A stretch of 64,000 nt of DNA from Brevibacterium ravenspurgense (GTDB lineage: Bacteria > Actinomycetota > Actinomycetes > Actinomycetales > Brevibacteriaceae): the NCBI RefSeq assembly GCF_001584615.1, contig NZ_LQQC01000001.1, positions 1 to 64,000 of the forward strand, in the 5' to 3' direction. Below the pieces are notes generated by a model. The model was not told where the DNA came from. It did not search any database and saw nothing but the letters and a program-made list of their open reading frames with translations. Of the stretch, positions 7,906 through 17,156 are shown in pieces (within the stretch, counting starts at the first letter, position 1; each line of letters begins with the position of its first letter). Made by a program: the position numbers and the translations under genes.

Positions 7906-9659
7906 TTACCTCCGCTGTTCGAGGCGGAGTCCCCGCCCGTCACTTTTCCGCCACCCTGGCCGGAACCACCCTGTCCCGAATTGCCCTGGTCGGAACCGTT
8001 CTGGCCGCCTTGGCCTCCCTGGTCCTTGTTCTGTCCCGGAGCATTGCCGGAGTTTCCGCGGTCCTGACCCGGCGCATCGCCCGAATTTCCGGGGCTGTCA
8101 TTGGATCCGCCGCCGTTGTCAGACCCGGAACCGCCGGAACCGTCCTGCTGGTTCGAGCCGCCCTGGTCGGATCCACCCTGGTCGGAACCGCCCTGGTTCG
8201 AGTCGCTGGGGCGCTTGCGCTCCTGCGGCTGCTGTTCCTGCTGCTCAGGCTGGCTGTCCTGGTTGTCAGCGGGGTCGTTCTGAGTTGGCTCAGAACCGCG
8301 CGAAACCACCAGTGTTACTCGCGAACCGGACGGGAAGCTGTAGCCGTTCTCACCGCTCTGCACAGCTGTGACGGTGCCTTCTGGTTCGTCAGAGTATTCC
8401 AGGGTCTTTTCGGCCTTGAGGCCAATATCCCGCAGGTCAGCCTTTGCGTCGCGGTAGTCCTTGCCGACATAGTCGCTGGGGTTGATCTCGACCATTTCGG
8501 ACTGTTCATCCGTGGTCTGATCGCCGAACAGCTGTTCACCGAACAGTGCCCACGCACCCCAGCCCAGCAGACCCAGAAGGGCAATCACAAGAATCGCGAT
8601 CGCAGCTTTGGCGCCTGCGCCGCCCTTCTTGCGCTCTTCGGGTTCTTCGAGTTCTTCTGACGTCGGCTCTGGTCCCGCCAGGTATCCGCGCTGGATGCCC
8701 GCCGGCTGTGCGGCCGCCTGCTCCGAGGTGTGGTTCAGCACGGTAGTCGAAGCTTCGTCAGAGCCGATCACCTGTGTTGCGGCGGTCTGTCCGCCGGCAT
8801 TCGGAGCCAGCTGGGGGATGGCGGCTTCCGCAGCCGCGATGTCGCCGTCCATCAGGGCACGCGCAGCCGTGGCCACAGATGCGCCGTCAGCCGGACGCTG
8901 CCCCGGCTTCTTGGCCAGCAGGCAGTCCACGAGCCTCTGCACGGGTGCCGAAACGGTTTCCGGCAGGGCGGGGTGCTTGCGGTTGACCTGCGCAATGGCG
9001 ATCTCAACCTGGGTTTCGCCGATGAACGGACGGCGGCCCGCCAGCAGTTCGTACAGGATGATGCCGAGCGAATACAGGTCGGACTGGGGCACCGAGCCCT
9101 TGCCGGTGGCCTGTTCCGGAGCCAGGTACTGGGCGGTGCCCATCACCTGACCGGTGCGGGTCAGCGGAGCCTGGTCGGCCACGCGGGCAATGCCGAAGTC
9201 GGTGATCTTCACCCGGAAGTCCGGGGTGATGAGCAGGTTGCCCGGTTTGATGTCACGGTGCACCACACCGGCCTTGTGGGCGGCATCGAGCGCCTGGGCG
9301 GCCTGCGCGGTGATGTTGAGAGCATCGACTTCGCTCATAGCGCCGTCGCGTTCGATGATTGCCGACAGCGCTTCGCCGGGCACGTACTCCATAACCAAGT
9401 AGGGTGCGCCGGTTTCTTCGCCGTAGTCGTACACGCCGGCAATGCCGGGGTCGGACACCGCGCCCATTGAGCGTGCTTCGGCCCGGAACCGAGCGAGGAA
9501 GCCCTCGTCGTCCCGGTATTCGTCCTTCATGATCTTCGCTGCGACAGGGCGGCCGAGAACGTTGTCGGTTCCCTTCCACACTTCGCCCATTCCGCCGACG
9601 GCGATGCGGGTGGTGAGTTCGTAGCGTCCGCCGAGCACCGTGCCTGCTTCTGGCTTCAT
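7902..9659 (-). CDS. pknA: PknA-type Ser/Thr protein kinase with one PASTA-like domain and Gly/Gln/Ser tail
   Basis: The 585-aa protein has an intact kinase domain (~12-270): glycine loop AVGGMGEV, Lys42, HRD with Asp136 and the activation segment beginning DFGIARV. A membrane helix is at ~351-373. One PASTA-like unit follows (~391-453) and then a ~125-residue Gly/Ser/Gln/Asp-rich tail with tandem GGSDQ-type repeats. PknA phosphorylates division and wall-growth proteins at the membrane. The extracytoplasmic tail is unusual and likely disordered or wall-penetrating. Stop/start overlaps with both neighbours (TGATG with pbpA, ATGA with pknB) indicate coupled translation. Confidence 0.93.
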   Translation of the reverse strand: MKPEAGTVLGGRYELTTRIAVGGMGEVWKGTDNVLGRPVAAKIMKDEYRDDEGFLARFRAEARSMGAVSDPGIAGVYDYGEETGAPYLVMEYVPGEALSAIIERDGAMSEVDALNITAQAAQALDAAHKAGVVHRDIKPGNLLITPDFRVKITDFGIARVADQAPLTRTGQVMGTAQYLAPEQATGKGSVPQSDLYSLGIILYELLAGRRPFIGETQVEIAIAQVNRKHPALPETVSAPVQRLVDCLLAKKPGQRPADGASVATAARALMDGDIAAAEAAIPQLAPNAGGQTAATQVIGSDEASTTVLNHTSEQAAAQPAGIQRGYLAGPEPTSEELEEPEERKKGGAGAKAAIAILVIALLGLLGWGAWALFGEQLFGDQTTDEQSEMVEINPSDYVGKDYRDAKADLRDIGLKAEKTLEYSDEPEGTVTAVQSGENGYSFPSGSRVTLVVSRGSEPTQNDPADNQDSQPEQQEQQPQERKRPSDSNQGGSDQGGSDQGGSNQQDGSGGSGSDNGGGSNDSPGNSGDAPGQDRGNSGNAPGQNKDQGGQGGQNGSDQGNSGQGGSGQGGGKVTGGDSASNSGGK

Positions 9660-11125
9660 CAGCTGATCACCGCCTCCATGATCTTCTTTGCTATCGGTCC
9701 CGCAGTGCGCCCGCCGGATGCTGCCGATCCTGCTGCACCGCCGTTCTCTACTACTACTGCCACGGCCACCTGGGGGTCGTCAGCCGGAGCGAACGATGTG
9801 TACCAGGCGTGGGGTGCCGCGCCTTTCGCATGCTGTGCCGTACCGGTCTTCGCAGCGACCTTGACACCAGAGATCGCTCCCGCCCCGCCGGTGCCGTCGG
9901 TGACGACCTTCTGCATCATCTGGTTGAGGTAGCCTGCCGACTCTTTGCTCATGGGCTTCGAGAAGGTTTTCGGCCGCGGGGTTTCCATCACCTCGAGCGT
10001 GCGGGCGTTCTTGACCTGCTTGACGAGGTTGGGCTGCATTTCCTTGCCGTCATTCGCGATTGCCGCGGCAACCATGGCCATCTGCATGGGCGTGGTGCGG
10101 ACTTCGTACTGTCCAATGGACGACTGTGCCAGCTGCGGCGGGTTGAGATCTTCCGGGAACTGCGAAGCATCGACCTTGATGGGCGATTCGAAGCTTTCGC
10201 CGAAGCCGAACTTGGAGGCCGTTTCAGCCATCGCGTCTTCGCCGATGTCCATGCCAAGCTTGGCAAAGGTTGTGTTGCACGACTTCGCCAAAGCATGTTC
10301 GAAGCTGGCCTTGCCGCCGCTGCCGCAGGCTGCGCCGCCGGCGTTGCCGATGGTTGCGCTGGTCTGCGGAAGGTCCAAGCGGGTGGGTGAATCCAGCACA
10401 GTGTCCGGTGTGTAGTCGCCGTGTTCGAGTGCGGCTGCCGCGGTGACGAGCTTGAAAACAGAGCCGGGTGGGTACTGTTTGCCGCCGATCGCCTTGTTCA
10501 CGGCAGGCTGACCGTCGGCCTTGAGGAGCTTGTCATAGGCCGACTGGGCTTTCTTCGTGTCGTGCGAAGCCAAGGGGTTCGGATCCCAGCCGGGGGTCGA
10601 CACCATCGCCAGGACGTGCCCGGTCTTCGGGTCAAGCGCAACAGCGGCACCGTTCTGTCCGCCAAGAGCATCCCACGCAGCTTTCTGCGCCTTGGGGTTG
10701 ATGGTCAGCTCAATGGCTGCGCCCATGTTCTCCTGACCGGTCAGCCAGTTGGAGATCTGGTCGTAGAAGAAACGGTCGTCCAGGCCCGACAGCAGGCTGC
10801 CCTCGGTGCGTTCGATCCCAGTGGAGCCGCCGATAACCGAGTAGTAGCCCGTGATGCCCGCATACATTTCGGCAGGCAGGCCCTCTCCGCCGTACTGTCG
10901 CTGGTACTTGTACTGCGTATCAACGGGAACGGACTTGGCGACGGGTTCACCGTCGATGAGGATCGGACCGCGCGGCCGTGAGAGCTGTTCGAGCAGCGTG
11001 CGGTTGTTCATCGGGTTGGAGCGCAGACTGTCAGCCGCAAGGAACTGCACCGTGCTGACCGAACCGAACAGCAGGGCAAACATCACAAGCCCCACGATGA
11101 ATACGTGGTTGAGAGATTTCTTCAC
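9659..11125 (-). CDS. pbpA: Class B penicillin-binding protein (PbpA, transpeptidase)
   Basis: This 488-aa D,D-transpeptidase has one N-terminal membrane anchor (~9-30), a short dimerisation domain containing LSRPRGPI, and a transpeptidase domain. The three active-site motifs are clear: SVFK with Ser222 and Lys225, SCN at 282-284 and KTG at 426-428. It cross-links peptidoglycan, partnered by the RodA/FtsW glycosyltransferase encoded directly upstream, with which it shares a 4-nt overlap. Phosphorylation by PknA/PknB is documented for the mycobacterial relative. The length is normal for actinobacterial PbpA. Confidence 0.95.
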   Translation of the reverse strand: MKKSLNHVFIVGLVMFALLFGSVSTVQFLAADSLRSNPMNNRTLLEQLSRPRGPILIDGEPVAKSVPVDTQYKYQRQYGGEGLPAEMYAGITGYYSVIGGSTGIERTEGSLLSGLDDRFFYDQISNWLTGQENMGAAIELTINPKAQKAAWDALGGQNGAAVALDPKTGHVLAMVSTPGWDPNPLASHDTKKAQSAYDKLLKADGQPAVNKAIGGKQYPPGSVFKLVTAAAALEHGDYTPDTVLDSPTRLDLPQTSATIGNAGGAACGSGGKASFEHALAKSCNTTFAKLGMDIGEDAMAETASKFGFGESFESPIKVDASQFPEDLNPPQLAQSSIGQYEVRTTPMQMAMVAAAIANDGKEMQPNLVKQVKNARTLEVMETPRPKTFSKPMSKESAGYLNQMMQKVVTDGTGGAGAISGVKVAAKTGTAQHAKGAAPHAWYTSFAPADDPQVAVAVVVENGGAAGSAASGGRTAGPIAKKIMEAVIS

Positions 11126-12651
11126 TGCTGTTCACCTCCTGCCGGCTTCGGCGCGTAGCCGCTGGTGCTGGGGTTGTAGTCCGAAGTTGCGAAGTCGCCA
11201 CTGTCAGCCTCGACATCGGCCTCGTCATCCGTGCGCACGGTGGGCGAGGTGTCTGTGACCGCCCGCAGCACGCCCGTCTGGAATTCCTCCTGTGGGCGTC
11301 TGGCGTTGTCGCTCATGCGCAGCAGCAACCCCAGAATGATCCAGTTGGCCACAAGAGAAGAACCACCGGCTGCCAAGAACGGGGTGGTCAGACCGGTCAG
11401 CGGGATGAGGCGGGTAACACCGCCGACGACGATGAACGTCTGGAAGGCCATGAGGAACGAAAGACCCAGAGCCAGCAGGGTGCCGAACTGGTCGCGCAGG
11501 CTGCCGGCGATCTTCACGCCGCGCTGGAACATGATGAGGTACAGCGTGAGGATTGCGAACAGGCCGATCATTCCGATCTCTTCGCCGAAGCTGGCGATGA
11601 TGAAGTCGGAGTCCGAATAGGGGACGATCTGCGGGCGGCCCTCGCCGAATCCCTTGCCGAAAAGACCTCCGTTGGCCATGCCGAACATGCCCTGCACCAG
11701 CTGGTAGGAACCGCCGGGTTTGCGGTTGAACTCTTCCGGTGACAGCGCGTTGAGCCACGCGTCGACGCGCTGTGAGAAGTGCGCAAACAGGAAATACGCG
11801 GAGACTGCGGCTGCGGCGAACATGGACAGGCCCAAAAAGATCCACGTTTTGATGCCGGTGGCCACGTAGAGCATTGCAACGAACAGACCGAAGAACAGCA
11901 GTGCTGAACCCAGGTCGGTCTGGAAGACCATGACGGCAACCGCAATGATCCAGGCGATGATGAGCGGACCGGTATCCCGCAGCCTCGGCAGGCGCACCCC
12001 AAGGACTCGCGGACCGGCCAGGCGCAGCTGGTCGCGGTAGTTGACGAAATAGCCGGCGAAGAAGATCGCCAAGAAGATTTTGGCGATTTCACCCGGCTGG
12101 AAGCTGAACGGGCCCAAACCGATCCAGATGCGCGAACCGTTGATGGTCCGGCCCAATCCGGGCAGCAGGGGCAGCAGAAGGAAGAAAACACCGGCGAGAA
12201 ACGCAATGTAGGGCCAGTTGCGCAGAATGCGGTGATCGCGCAGCACAAAGATGACCGCGGCGCACAGAATGACGCCCAGGCCCATCCAGATGAGCTGCGA
12301 ATCCGCAGTCCTCGTGGTGCCCTTGGCAACCCCGATCCGGAAGATCATCGCCAGGCCCAGGCCGTTGAGCATGACTGCGATCGGCAGCAGCACGGGGTCG
12401 GCGTACTTCGCTCGGAAGCGCAGCACGATGTTCATGCCGATGCCGAAAGCGGCGATCACGCCGGTGTAGCTGTACACGTTGGCGGGGATTTCCCCGGAAG
12501 TGCCGATGCCGACAAGCGCATAGGAACCGCCGGCGACAATCACCGCGATGATGACAAGGAACAGCTCAACATTGCGGTACGTGCGCGGACCCTTGGCAGT
12601 CTCGACCTGATCGGCTTCCGTGCGGTAGTCGTCCAGGGTTGCGCGACTCAC
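11122..12651 (-). CDS. rodA: RodA/FtsW/SpoVE family peptidoglycan glycosyltransferase
   Basis: This 509-aa SEDS protein has about 12 membrane segments. It carries the family hallmarks: PGLGRTINGSRIWIGLGPFS (around residue 165), QPGEIAKI, VFQTDLGSALLFFG and, near the end, RLIPLTGLTTPFLAAGGSS. SEDS proteins polymerise lipid II glycan strands together with a class B PBP, here the adjacent PbpA. The N- and C-terminal tails are soluble and acidic, and the C-terminal ~60 residues are a likely disordered phospho-target region. A 4-nt overlap links it to both pstP and pbpA. Confidence 0.93.
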   Translation of the reverse strand: MSRATLDDYRTEADQVETAKGPRTYRNVELFLVIIAVIVAGGSYALVGIGTSGEIPANVYSYTGVIAAFGIGMNIVLRFRAKYADPVLLPIAVMLNGLGLAMIFRIGVAKGTTRTADSQLIWMGLGVILCAAVIFVLRDHRILRNWPYIAFLAGVFFLLLPLLPGLGRTINGSRIWIGLGPFSFQPGEIAKIFLAIFFAGYFVNYRDQLRLAGPRVLGVRLPRLRDTGPLIIAWIIAVAVMVFQTDLGSALLFFGLFVAMLYVATGIKTWIFLGLSMFAAAAVSAYFLFAHFSQRVDAWLNALSPEEFNRKPGGSYQLVQGMFGMANGGLFGKGFGEGRPQIVPYSDSDFIIASFGEEIGMIGLFAILTLYLIMFQRGVKIAGSLRDQFGTLLALGLSFLMAFQTFIVVGGVTRLIPLTGLTTPFLAAGGSSLVANWIILGLLLRMSDNARRPQEEFQTGVLRAVTDTSPTVRTDDEADVEADSGDFATSDYNPSTSGYAPKPAGGEQQ

Positions 12652-14252
12652 TGTCCGTCACCGCCCGGTGATTCTGAATCGCTGCTGGGGGCGGGGTCGG
12701 TTCCGTCGTTGACGCCGCCCTGGATACCGTCACCGCTGCTGTCGCGGCTGGCTTCTTTCCGCAGGTTGTCAACGATGTTGTCAACGTCTTCCTTCGAGCC
12801 GGCAGGGATCGTCTGACCCAGGCGGTCCTGCGTGAAGCTCGACAGGCTGCTGACCTCGATGTCGGTCTGTTCCTGCAGGTGAGACAAGCTGATGGGGCCC
12901 AGGTCCTGGGAAACACCCTGGTAGACGACAACGCGCCCGTTCTCTTCGGTCACGTAGTACTGGTTCTGAATGTAGCGCCACCCGAACAGGGCCGCACCAG
13001 CCAGAAGAGCAATCACGAGCACCGTGACAATCCAGCCGAAATAGCTGCGGCGGGGCACTTCTTCGTAGTCGTCGTCATCGTCGTCGCGTGCCGCGGCAGC
13101 CCGCTTGGACGCCTTCTTGTCGGCCTTGCGCTGGGCTTTGCGCTCGGCGCGGGAGGGCTTCGGTTCCTCATCTGCGGCGGAAGCCGCGGAAGCAGCGGCG
13201 ACGGGAGCGGCAGGTGCGGCTGCGGCGGCAGCCGGCTCCGCCTCGTCATCTTCTCCCGAGGTGGAGGTCGGCTGGGTGGCGGGCTCTGTATCCGCGGAAG
13301 TCGGCTGGGTGACCTCTTCGGTGTCATCGGTGCCCGTGTCCTTGCCCATCGCGGCGATGTCGCCGGCGTGCATGATGTCAGTGTCAGCGGCAGGATCGTC
13401 GTTGACGACGTTCATCTGGCGGGTGGACTCAGCTGAACTGCCCAGAAGCGCGTAGTGCGGGTTGATGCGCACCGAACCGGCGTTCGAACCGGGATCTTCA
13501 GCGCGCGCGGGGTCAGCCTCAACAATGTCGCTGACGATGACGGTCACATTGTCCGCACCGCCGCCGTCCAGGGCGAGGTCCACCAGCTGGTCGCAGGCAT
13601 CATCGGGGTTTTCAACGGTTTCGAGAATCTGCTTGATGTCGCGAATATCCGCAAAGCCGGTCAGCCCGTCAGAGCACAGAAGCCAACGGTCGCCCAGCTG
13701 GGCGTTGCGGATCGACATGTCGAGCTCCGGTGTCGAACCGACATCCCCGAGCACCTTCATGACGACAGAACGCTGGGGGTGGTGCTCCGCCTCGTCCTCC
13801 GTGATGCGGCCCTCGTCCACGAGCATCTGCACAAACGTGTGGTCAGACGTCATCTGGGTCAGTTCGCCGTTGCGCAGCAGGTACGCGCGCGAATCGCCGA
13901 TGTGAGCCAAGCACAGACGGCTGTCCTGGCGCATAAGCGCGGTCACGGTCGTGCCCATACCGGCAAGTTCGGGGCGTTCGGCGACAGCGGCGTTGATCCG
14001 CTCGTTCGCTTCGAGAATCGCTGAGCGCAGCTCACCCAGCAGGTCGGGGCTGTGCTGCGGAGTGTCCAGGGCAGCCAGACGGCTGACCGTGATGGCCGAA
14101 GCCACGTCACCGCCAGCGTGACCGCCCATACCGTCGGCGATCAGCAGAAAGTTCGGGCCCACATAGCCGGAGTCCTGATTGTTCTGACGCACCAGACCGA
14201 CATTGGAGCGGACGGCGGCGTTGAACATGATTTCGGGAAGTTCGTTCGTCAT
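12648..14252 (-). CDS. pstP: PP2C-family Ser/Thr phosphatase PstP
   Basis: The chosen start (MTNELPEIMFNAAVRSNVG) gives 534 aa; the frame is open further upstream, but this ATG overlaps the fhaB stop (ATGA) and follows GGAG. The PP2C domain (~8-240) has the metal-binding motifs RQNNQDS, LIADGMGGH, AHIGDSRAYL, LCSDGLTGF and GGADNVTVI. A long Ala/Asp/Glu-rich linker with a KAQRKADKKASKRA basic stretch follows, then one membrane helix (YFGWIVTVLVIALLAGAALF) and a ~100-aa extracytoplasmic tail. PstP is the single phosphatase opposing PknA/PknB. It is the third gene of the operon. Confidence 0.94.
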   Translation of the reverse strand: MTNELPEIMFNAAVRSNVGLVRQNNQDSGYVGPNFLLIADGMGGHAGGDVASAITVSRLAALDTPQHSPDLLGELRSAILEANERINAAVAERPELAGMGTTVTALMRQDSRLCLAHIGDSRAYLLRNGELTQMTSDHTFVQMLVDEGRITEDEAEHHPQRSVVMKVLGDVGSTPELDMSIRNAQLGDRWLLCSDGLTGFADIRDIKQILETVENPDDACDQLVDLALDGGGADNVTVIVSDIVEADPARAEDPGSNAGSVRINPHYALLGSSAESTRQMNVVNDDPAADTDIMHAGDIAAMGKDTGTDDTEEVTQPTSADTEPATQPTSTSGEDDEAEPAAAAAAPAAPVAAASAASAADEEPKPSRAERKAQRKADKKASKRAAAARDDDDDDYEEVPRRSYFGWIVTVLVIALLAGAALFGWRYIQNQYYVTEENGRVVVYQGVSQDLGPISLSHLQEQTDIEVSSLSSFTQDRLGQTIPAGSKEDVDNIVDNLRKEASRDSSGDGIQGGVNDGTDPAPSSDSESPGGDGQ

Positions 14253-14773
14253 GCCTGCAGCTCCATAGTCGTGTTGCCGATTCGCACAGGTGTGAAAGCA
14301 GGCAGGGGCACAGCGCCGTGAAGCCTGCGATCGCCGACGAACGTTCCGTTGGTAGAACCGAGGTCCTCGATGTACCACAGGCCCTCATCAGCGACAACGC
14401 GCGCGTGAACACCAGAGGCGAAATCATCGTGGAGGACAACGTCATTGCCGCCGGCACGCCCCATGGTCACTGGTTGGCCGCCCAGTGGGATGACTCTGCC
14501 CTGCAGCGCGCCGGATGTGAACACCACTTGGGCGTGATGGGCAGTTGTCACCTGGTCGCCGGGCTGAACAGAGCCGCCGGATGCGGTCGGAGCGGCAGCG
14601 GGCGTGCTCTGCGGGCGGCCGCGGTTGCCCTTGGAGCGTCCGCCCTTGCGACGGCGGACTTTAGTGCGCGGACCGAAGATGTCCTGACGCAGCACACCGG
14701 CGACGAGGAAGACGAAAATCCACAGCAGCGCGAAGAATGCGAGCCGCAGCACCATGACGGTGAGCTCTGTCAT
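14249..14773 (-). CDS. fhaB: FHA-domain membrane protein FhaB (FipA)
   Basis: This 174-aa protein has an N-terminal membrane helix (~7-27) followed by a basic linker (RTKVRRRKGGRSKGNRGR) and a forkhead-associated domain (~82-165). The domain has the phosphothreonine-binding core MGRAGGNDV, SGVHARV and DLGSTNGTFV. FhaB binds phosphorylated PknA/PknB substrates such as FtsZ-associated proteins and PBPs and helps assemble the divisome. It is the second gene of the operon, and its start overlaps the fhaA stop by one base (TGATG). Size and order match the mycobacterial locus. Confidence 0.93.
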   Translation of the reverse strand: MTELTVMVLRLAFFALLWIFVFLVAGVLRQDIFGPRTKVRRRKGGRSKGNRGRPQSTPAAAPTASGGSVQPGDQVTTAHHAQVVFTSGALQGRVIPLGGQPVTMGRAGGNDVVLHDDFASGVHARVVADEGLWYIEDLGSTNGTFVGDRRLHGAVPLPAFTPVRIGNTTMELQA

Positions 14774-15648
14774 CAGCTCCCTGCTTCCGATCGATGGAAC
14801 ACAACCGTGCTGTCGCCGGCCTGCAGAACGGTTCCATCGGTCACATTGACTTTGGAGATGCGTTTGCCGTCCAAGAGGGTGCCGTTGGTTGAGCCAAGGT
14901 CAGAGGCCTGTGCGTGCGAACCGTCGACGGTCACCTCGAAATGGCGGCGGGAAACACCCGGGTCGTCGATGACGATGTCGGCACTGGAAGACGAACGGCC
15001 GAAGATCGTCGACCCCTGGCCCAGCCGGTAGCTGCGCGAACCAACCGACACCGTGAAGTGTGCGGCCGGCTGTCGACGAGCGGGACGTGCGGGGTCCGGA
15101 TGGTGTGGAGCGGGGTGCGCTTGTGCTGGGGGTGCCGGGGGTGCGGCGGCTGGGGGAGGCGTCGGGTTGGCTTCGCGGCGGCGGGACTGTTCGTAGGCTT
15201 CCGGCACGACGGGGTTGGCGCGGCTTGCCGGGTCGTAGCCGCCGCGATTGGCCGGCTGCGCGGCGGGGGAGCCATCGGGGCGCTCAGTTCCTGCGAGCAC
15301 GCGGTAGACGCCGGTGTCGAGGTCTGATGCGACGGTCAGTTCCACCGTGACGGGGCCGACGAAGGTGTAGCCCTGCTCAACAGCGTGTTCGCCGACAACC
15401 TGACGGAGATCGGTTTTGAGCTCGTCGAAGATGGGGGTCAGTCGCTCGAAGTCGTTCGAGGACAGTTCCACGGTGTAGCTGTTGGCGGTGAGTGTGCGGC
15501 CGCGCGATACAACTGCGGCGCGTGCGTCGGCTTCTTTGCGAAGCGCTCCGGCGAGCTCAACAGGTTCGACCTGGGAGCGGAAGGCCTTGGCGAACGCGCC
15601 ATTGACCACGCGTTCAATTCCGCGCTCAAAACGGTCGAGCATGCCCAC
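14773..15648 (-). CDS. fhaA: FHA-domain protein FhaA (DUF3662 plus FHA)
   Basis: This is the first gene of the kinase operon. The N-terminal ~125 residues are the DUF3662 domain (LDRFERGIERVVNGAFAKAF, later VEPVELAGALRKEAD), the middle is a Pro/Ala/Arg-rich linker, and the C-terminal ~95 residues are an FHA domain (IFGRSSSSADIV, SRRHFEV, DLGSTNGTLL). FhaA binds the phosphorylated MviN/MurJ pseudokinase domain in mycobacteria and regulates peptidoglycan precursor export. I chose GTG at 15648 (M-G-M-L-D-R) because GGAG sits 6 nt upstream and homologues start this way; GTG at 15660 or ATG at 15642 are possible. No promoter is clear, but the AT-richer stretch 15750-15820 is a candidate region. 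Confidence 0.9.
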   Translation of the reverse strand: MGMLDRFERGIERVVNGAFAKAFRSQVEPVELAGALRKEADARAAVVSRGRTLTANSYTVELSSNDFERLTPIFDELKTDLRQVVGEHAVEQGYTFVGPVTVELTVASDLDTGVYRVLAGTERPDGSPAAQPANRGGYDPASRANPVVPEAYEQSRRREANPTPPPAAAPPAPPAQAHPAPHHPDPARPARRQPAAHFTVSVGSRSYRLGQGSTIFGRSSSSADIVIDDPGVSRRHFEVTVDGSHAQASDLGSTNGTLLDGKRISKVNVTDGTVLQAGDSTVVFHRSEAGS

Positions 15649-15840
15649 GGTGCGCTCCACCCCCTTTCGACGATCAATCAGTCAACTCACCATATTAACG
15701 GCCCGGGGCTTGGTGGGCCCTGAGAACCGCGTCTTCCGCCGACAGCGCGCGGCAGCGGCTGATTTGACACTAACGCGAAATCGCGCACGCGTGGGGGATA
15801 TTGAGGGGATATTGATGGGGTTTGGGTGCTGTTGTTAGGT

Positions 15841-15883
15841 GGGTGGTTGGGGTTCGGGGTGGTTGGGGTGCGGGGTGGCTGGG
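15841..15883 (+). other. G-quadruplex-forming G-run array
   Basis: Four runs of four G (15849-15852, 15856-15859, 15865-15868, 15872-15875) are separated by loops of 3, 5 and 3 nt. They are bordered by further GGG runs at 15841 and 15881. This fits the canonical G4 rule on the plus strand. It lies upstream of the divergently placed fhaA operon and just before the first palindromic repeat. The tandem GGGATATTGA/GGGGATATTGA words at 15795-15815 precede it. No protein-coding frame fits. Whether it folds or matters in vivo is unknown. Confidence 0.5.
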
Positions 15884-15911
15884 TGTGCTCGGCGGTTGTC
15901 TGGTTGCCGTT

Positions 15912-16026
15912 GCGCACACCCGTTAGGAAGGAATCCGCGCTTTAGCCGCAAGGAGGCTCCCTTTAGCAAGAGAAACTCCCATTAGCAGTTGTTGCTAAGG
16001 CGCAGATTCCGGCTAAAGGGTGTGCG
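15912..16026 (+). repeat. Palindromic extragenic repeat, copy A
   Basis: A ~115-bp element starts GCGCACACCCGTTAG and ends GGCTAAAGGGTGTGCG, giving imperfect terminal inverted repeats (CACACCCGTTAGC versus CACACCCTTTAGC). Internal blocks repeat the words TTTAGC, ATTAGC and GCTAA between short direct repeats of ACTCCC. Copy A is degenerate at several sites (GTTAGG, CATTAGC). It is followed by the tag GCGAGGTGCCGGG, which also follows the other copies. There is no ORF. It is one of at least four dispersed copies in this window. Confidence 0.8.
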
Positions 16027-16070
16027 GAGGTTTTAGGGCGAGGTGCCGGGTTGGCTGTCTGTTTGCCGTT

Positions 16071-16185
16071 GCGCACACCCGTTAGCAAGGAATCCACGCT
16101 TTCGCCGCAGGGAGACTCCCGTTGGCAACAGAAACTCCCGTTAGCAGTTGTTGCTAAGGCGCAGAATCCGGCTAAAGGGTGTGCG
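16071..16185 (+). repeat. Palindromic extragenic repeat, copy B
   Basis: Second ~115-bp copy in the same orientation, 44 bp after copy A. It has the same order of blocks: CACACCCGTTAGCAAGGAAT, CGCTTTCGCCGC, GAGACTCCCGTTGGC, AACAGAAACTCCCGTTAGC, AGTTGTTGCTAAGGCGCAG and GAATCCGGCTAAAGGGTGTG. Mismatches to copy A are scattered substitutions rather than indels, so spacing is conserved. It is followed by GACGAGGTGCCGGTCTGG. Confidence 0.8.
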
Positions 16186-16279
16186 GAGGTTCTAGGACGA
16201 GGTGCCGGTCTGGCTGGGTGCAATAGGTGTGCCGTCGGGCCTGGGGTGGGGTGCCGCAAGAGTGGTTTTGGCGCCCGTT

Positions 16280-16309
16280 TTGCTGCTGAGCGCTACATGT
16301 GTGTATAGT
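16280..16309 (+). promoter_or_regulatory. Putative promoter of tRNA-Leu
   Basis: TTGCTG (16280-16285) and TATAGT (16304-16309) are spaced by 18 nt and end 16 nt before the tRNA 5' end. Both hexamers resemble the housekeeping sigma consensus. This is an inference from spacing and position only. Confidence 0.45.
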
Positions 16310-16325
16310 TTCTTTTTGCTGCTTC

Positions 16326-16409
<84 letters not shown>

Positions 16410-16416
16410 CAGATTC

Positions 16417-16452
16417 AAAGCTCGGGCATCGGAAACGATGCCCGAGCTTTTT
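16417..16452 (+). terminator. Intrinsic terminator of tRNA-Leu
   Basis: A perfect 15-bp stem (AAAGCTCGGGCATCG / CGATGCCCGAGCTTT) closed by a GAAA tetraloop and followed by TT. It lies 8 nt after the tRNA 3' end. Confidence 0.9.
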
Positions 16453-16464
16453 GCTTGCGACTGT

Positions 16465-16578
16465 GCGCACACCCGTTAGCAATGAATCCACGCTTTAGCC
16501 GTAGTCAGACTCCCGTTAGCAAGTGAAACTCCCGTTAGCAGTTGTTGCTAAGGCGCAGAATCCGGCTAAAGGGTGTGT
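16465..16578 (+). repeat. Palindromic extragenic repeat, copy C
   Basis: Third copy in the same orientation, starting GCGCACACCCGTTAGC 12 nt after the tRNA terminator and ending GGCTAAAGGGTGTG. Internal words GCTTTAGCCG, GACTCCCGTTAGC, AACTCCCGTTAGC and AGTTGTTGCTAAGGCGC are in the same order and spacing as in copies A and B. It is followed by two CGAGGTGCCGGG tags (16591-16625). Confidence 0.8.
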
Positions 16579-16700
16579 GGAGGTTTTAGATCGAGGTGCC
16601 GGGCTGGCAAGAGGCCGAGGTGCCGGGCCGGTAGGCGAGCGAGACGCGGGGCTGGCTGGGTGCACTCGGCGCCTGTGCGCACACCCGCAGCGCCGCCCGT

Positions 16701-16991
16701 TCAGGCCAGCGACAGGAAGAGCTTCTCGAGTTCCTCCGGCTGGAGTTCGCCGTCAGGATCGGTCAGGCATTCGCGCAGCGCGCTCGAGATCATGAGGAAC
16801 CCTGCGCGGTCGAGCGCTTTGGACACCGCGGCGAGCTGCTGAATGGAGGTGCGACAGTTGACGTCGTCTTCGACCTGCCTGATAACGGCGGCCAGCTGAC
16901 CTTCTGCTCGGCGCAGACGGTTGAGGACTTTGCGCTTGGCTTCGGCGGGGGTGGCACCTTCGCTTGGAGCGTCGACTGTCTCGGTGTGCAT
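16701..16991 (-). CDS. CsoR/FrmR-family metal- or sulfur-sensing repressor, CstR-like ligand set
   Basis: The 96-aa DUF156 repressor has the all-helical core KRKVLNRLRRAEGQLAAVIRQ, the conserved DVNCRTSIQQLAAVSKALDR with the first Cys, and a second Cys in ISSALRECL. Copper-sensing CsoR uses Cys-His-Cys; here the position four residues before the second Cys is Ala, not His. The site is therefore the Cys-Cys type seen in the persulfide sensor CstR. Metal-free thiol sensing is the likeliest reading, though copper cannot be excluded. The start MHTETV is chosen because AGGAG lies 8 nt upstream; an ATG at 17012 is in frame but has no such site. It is divergent from the Cys-rich mini-gene across a putative operator. 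Confidence 0.85.
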   Translation of the reverse strand: MHTETVDAPSEGATPAEAKRKVLNRLRRAEGQLAAVIRQVEDDVNCRTSIQQLAAVSKALDRAGFLMISSALRECLTDPDGELQPEELEKLFLSLA

Positions 16992-17066
16992 GTGCAATTC
17001 TCCTGCTTTCATCCGCGATCAGGGGTGCGCTGAGGCCGGCAATATATGCCCGATCAGCTATGCAAA

Positions 17067-17087
17067 GTATACCCCCGGGTGTATATT
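17067..17087. promoter_or_regulatory. Putative CsoR-family operator
   Basis: A pseudo-palindrome GTATACCCCCGGGTGTATAT has half-sites ATACCC and GGGTGTAT. This is the classic A/T-flanked C-run/G-run pattern of CsoR/CstR operators. It lies 75 nt from the repressor start and 70 nt from the mini-gene start, and overlaps a TATATT that could be a -10 for the rightward gene. Autoregulation and control of the Cys-rich gene are inferred. Confidence 0.6.
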
Positions 17088-17156
17088 GGGCGCGGAGTGT
17101 TCAGCTCGATCGCGCAGCTGAACAACGCGCATTTACGCATCTAAAAGGAGAAACAT

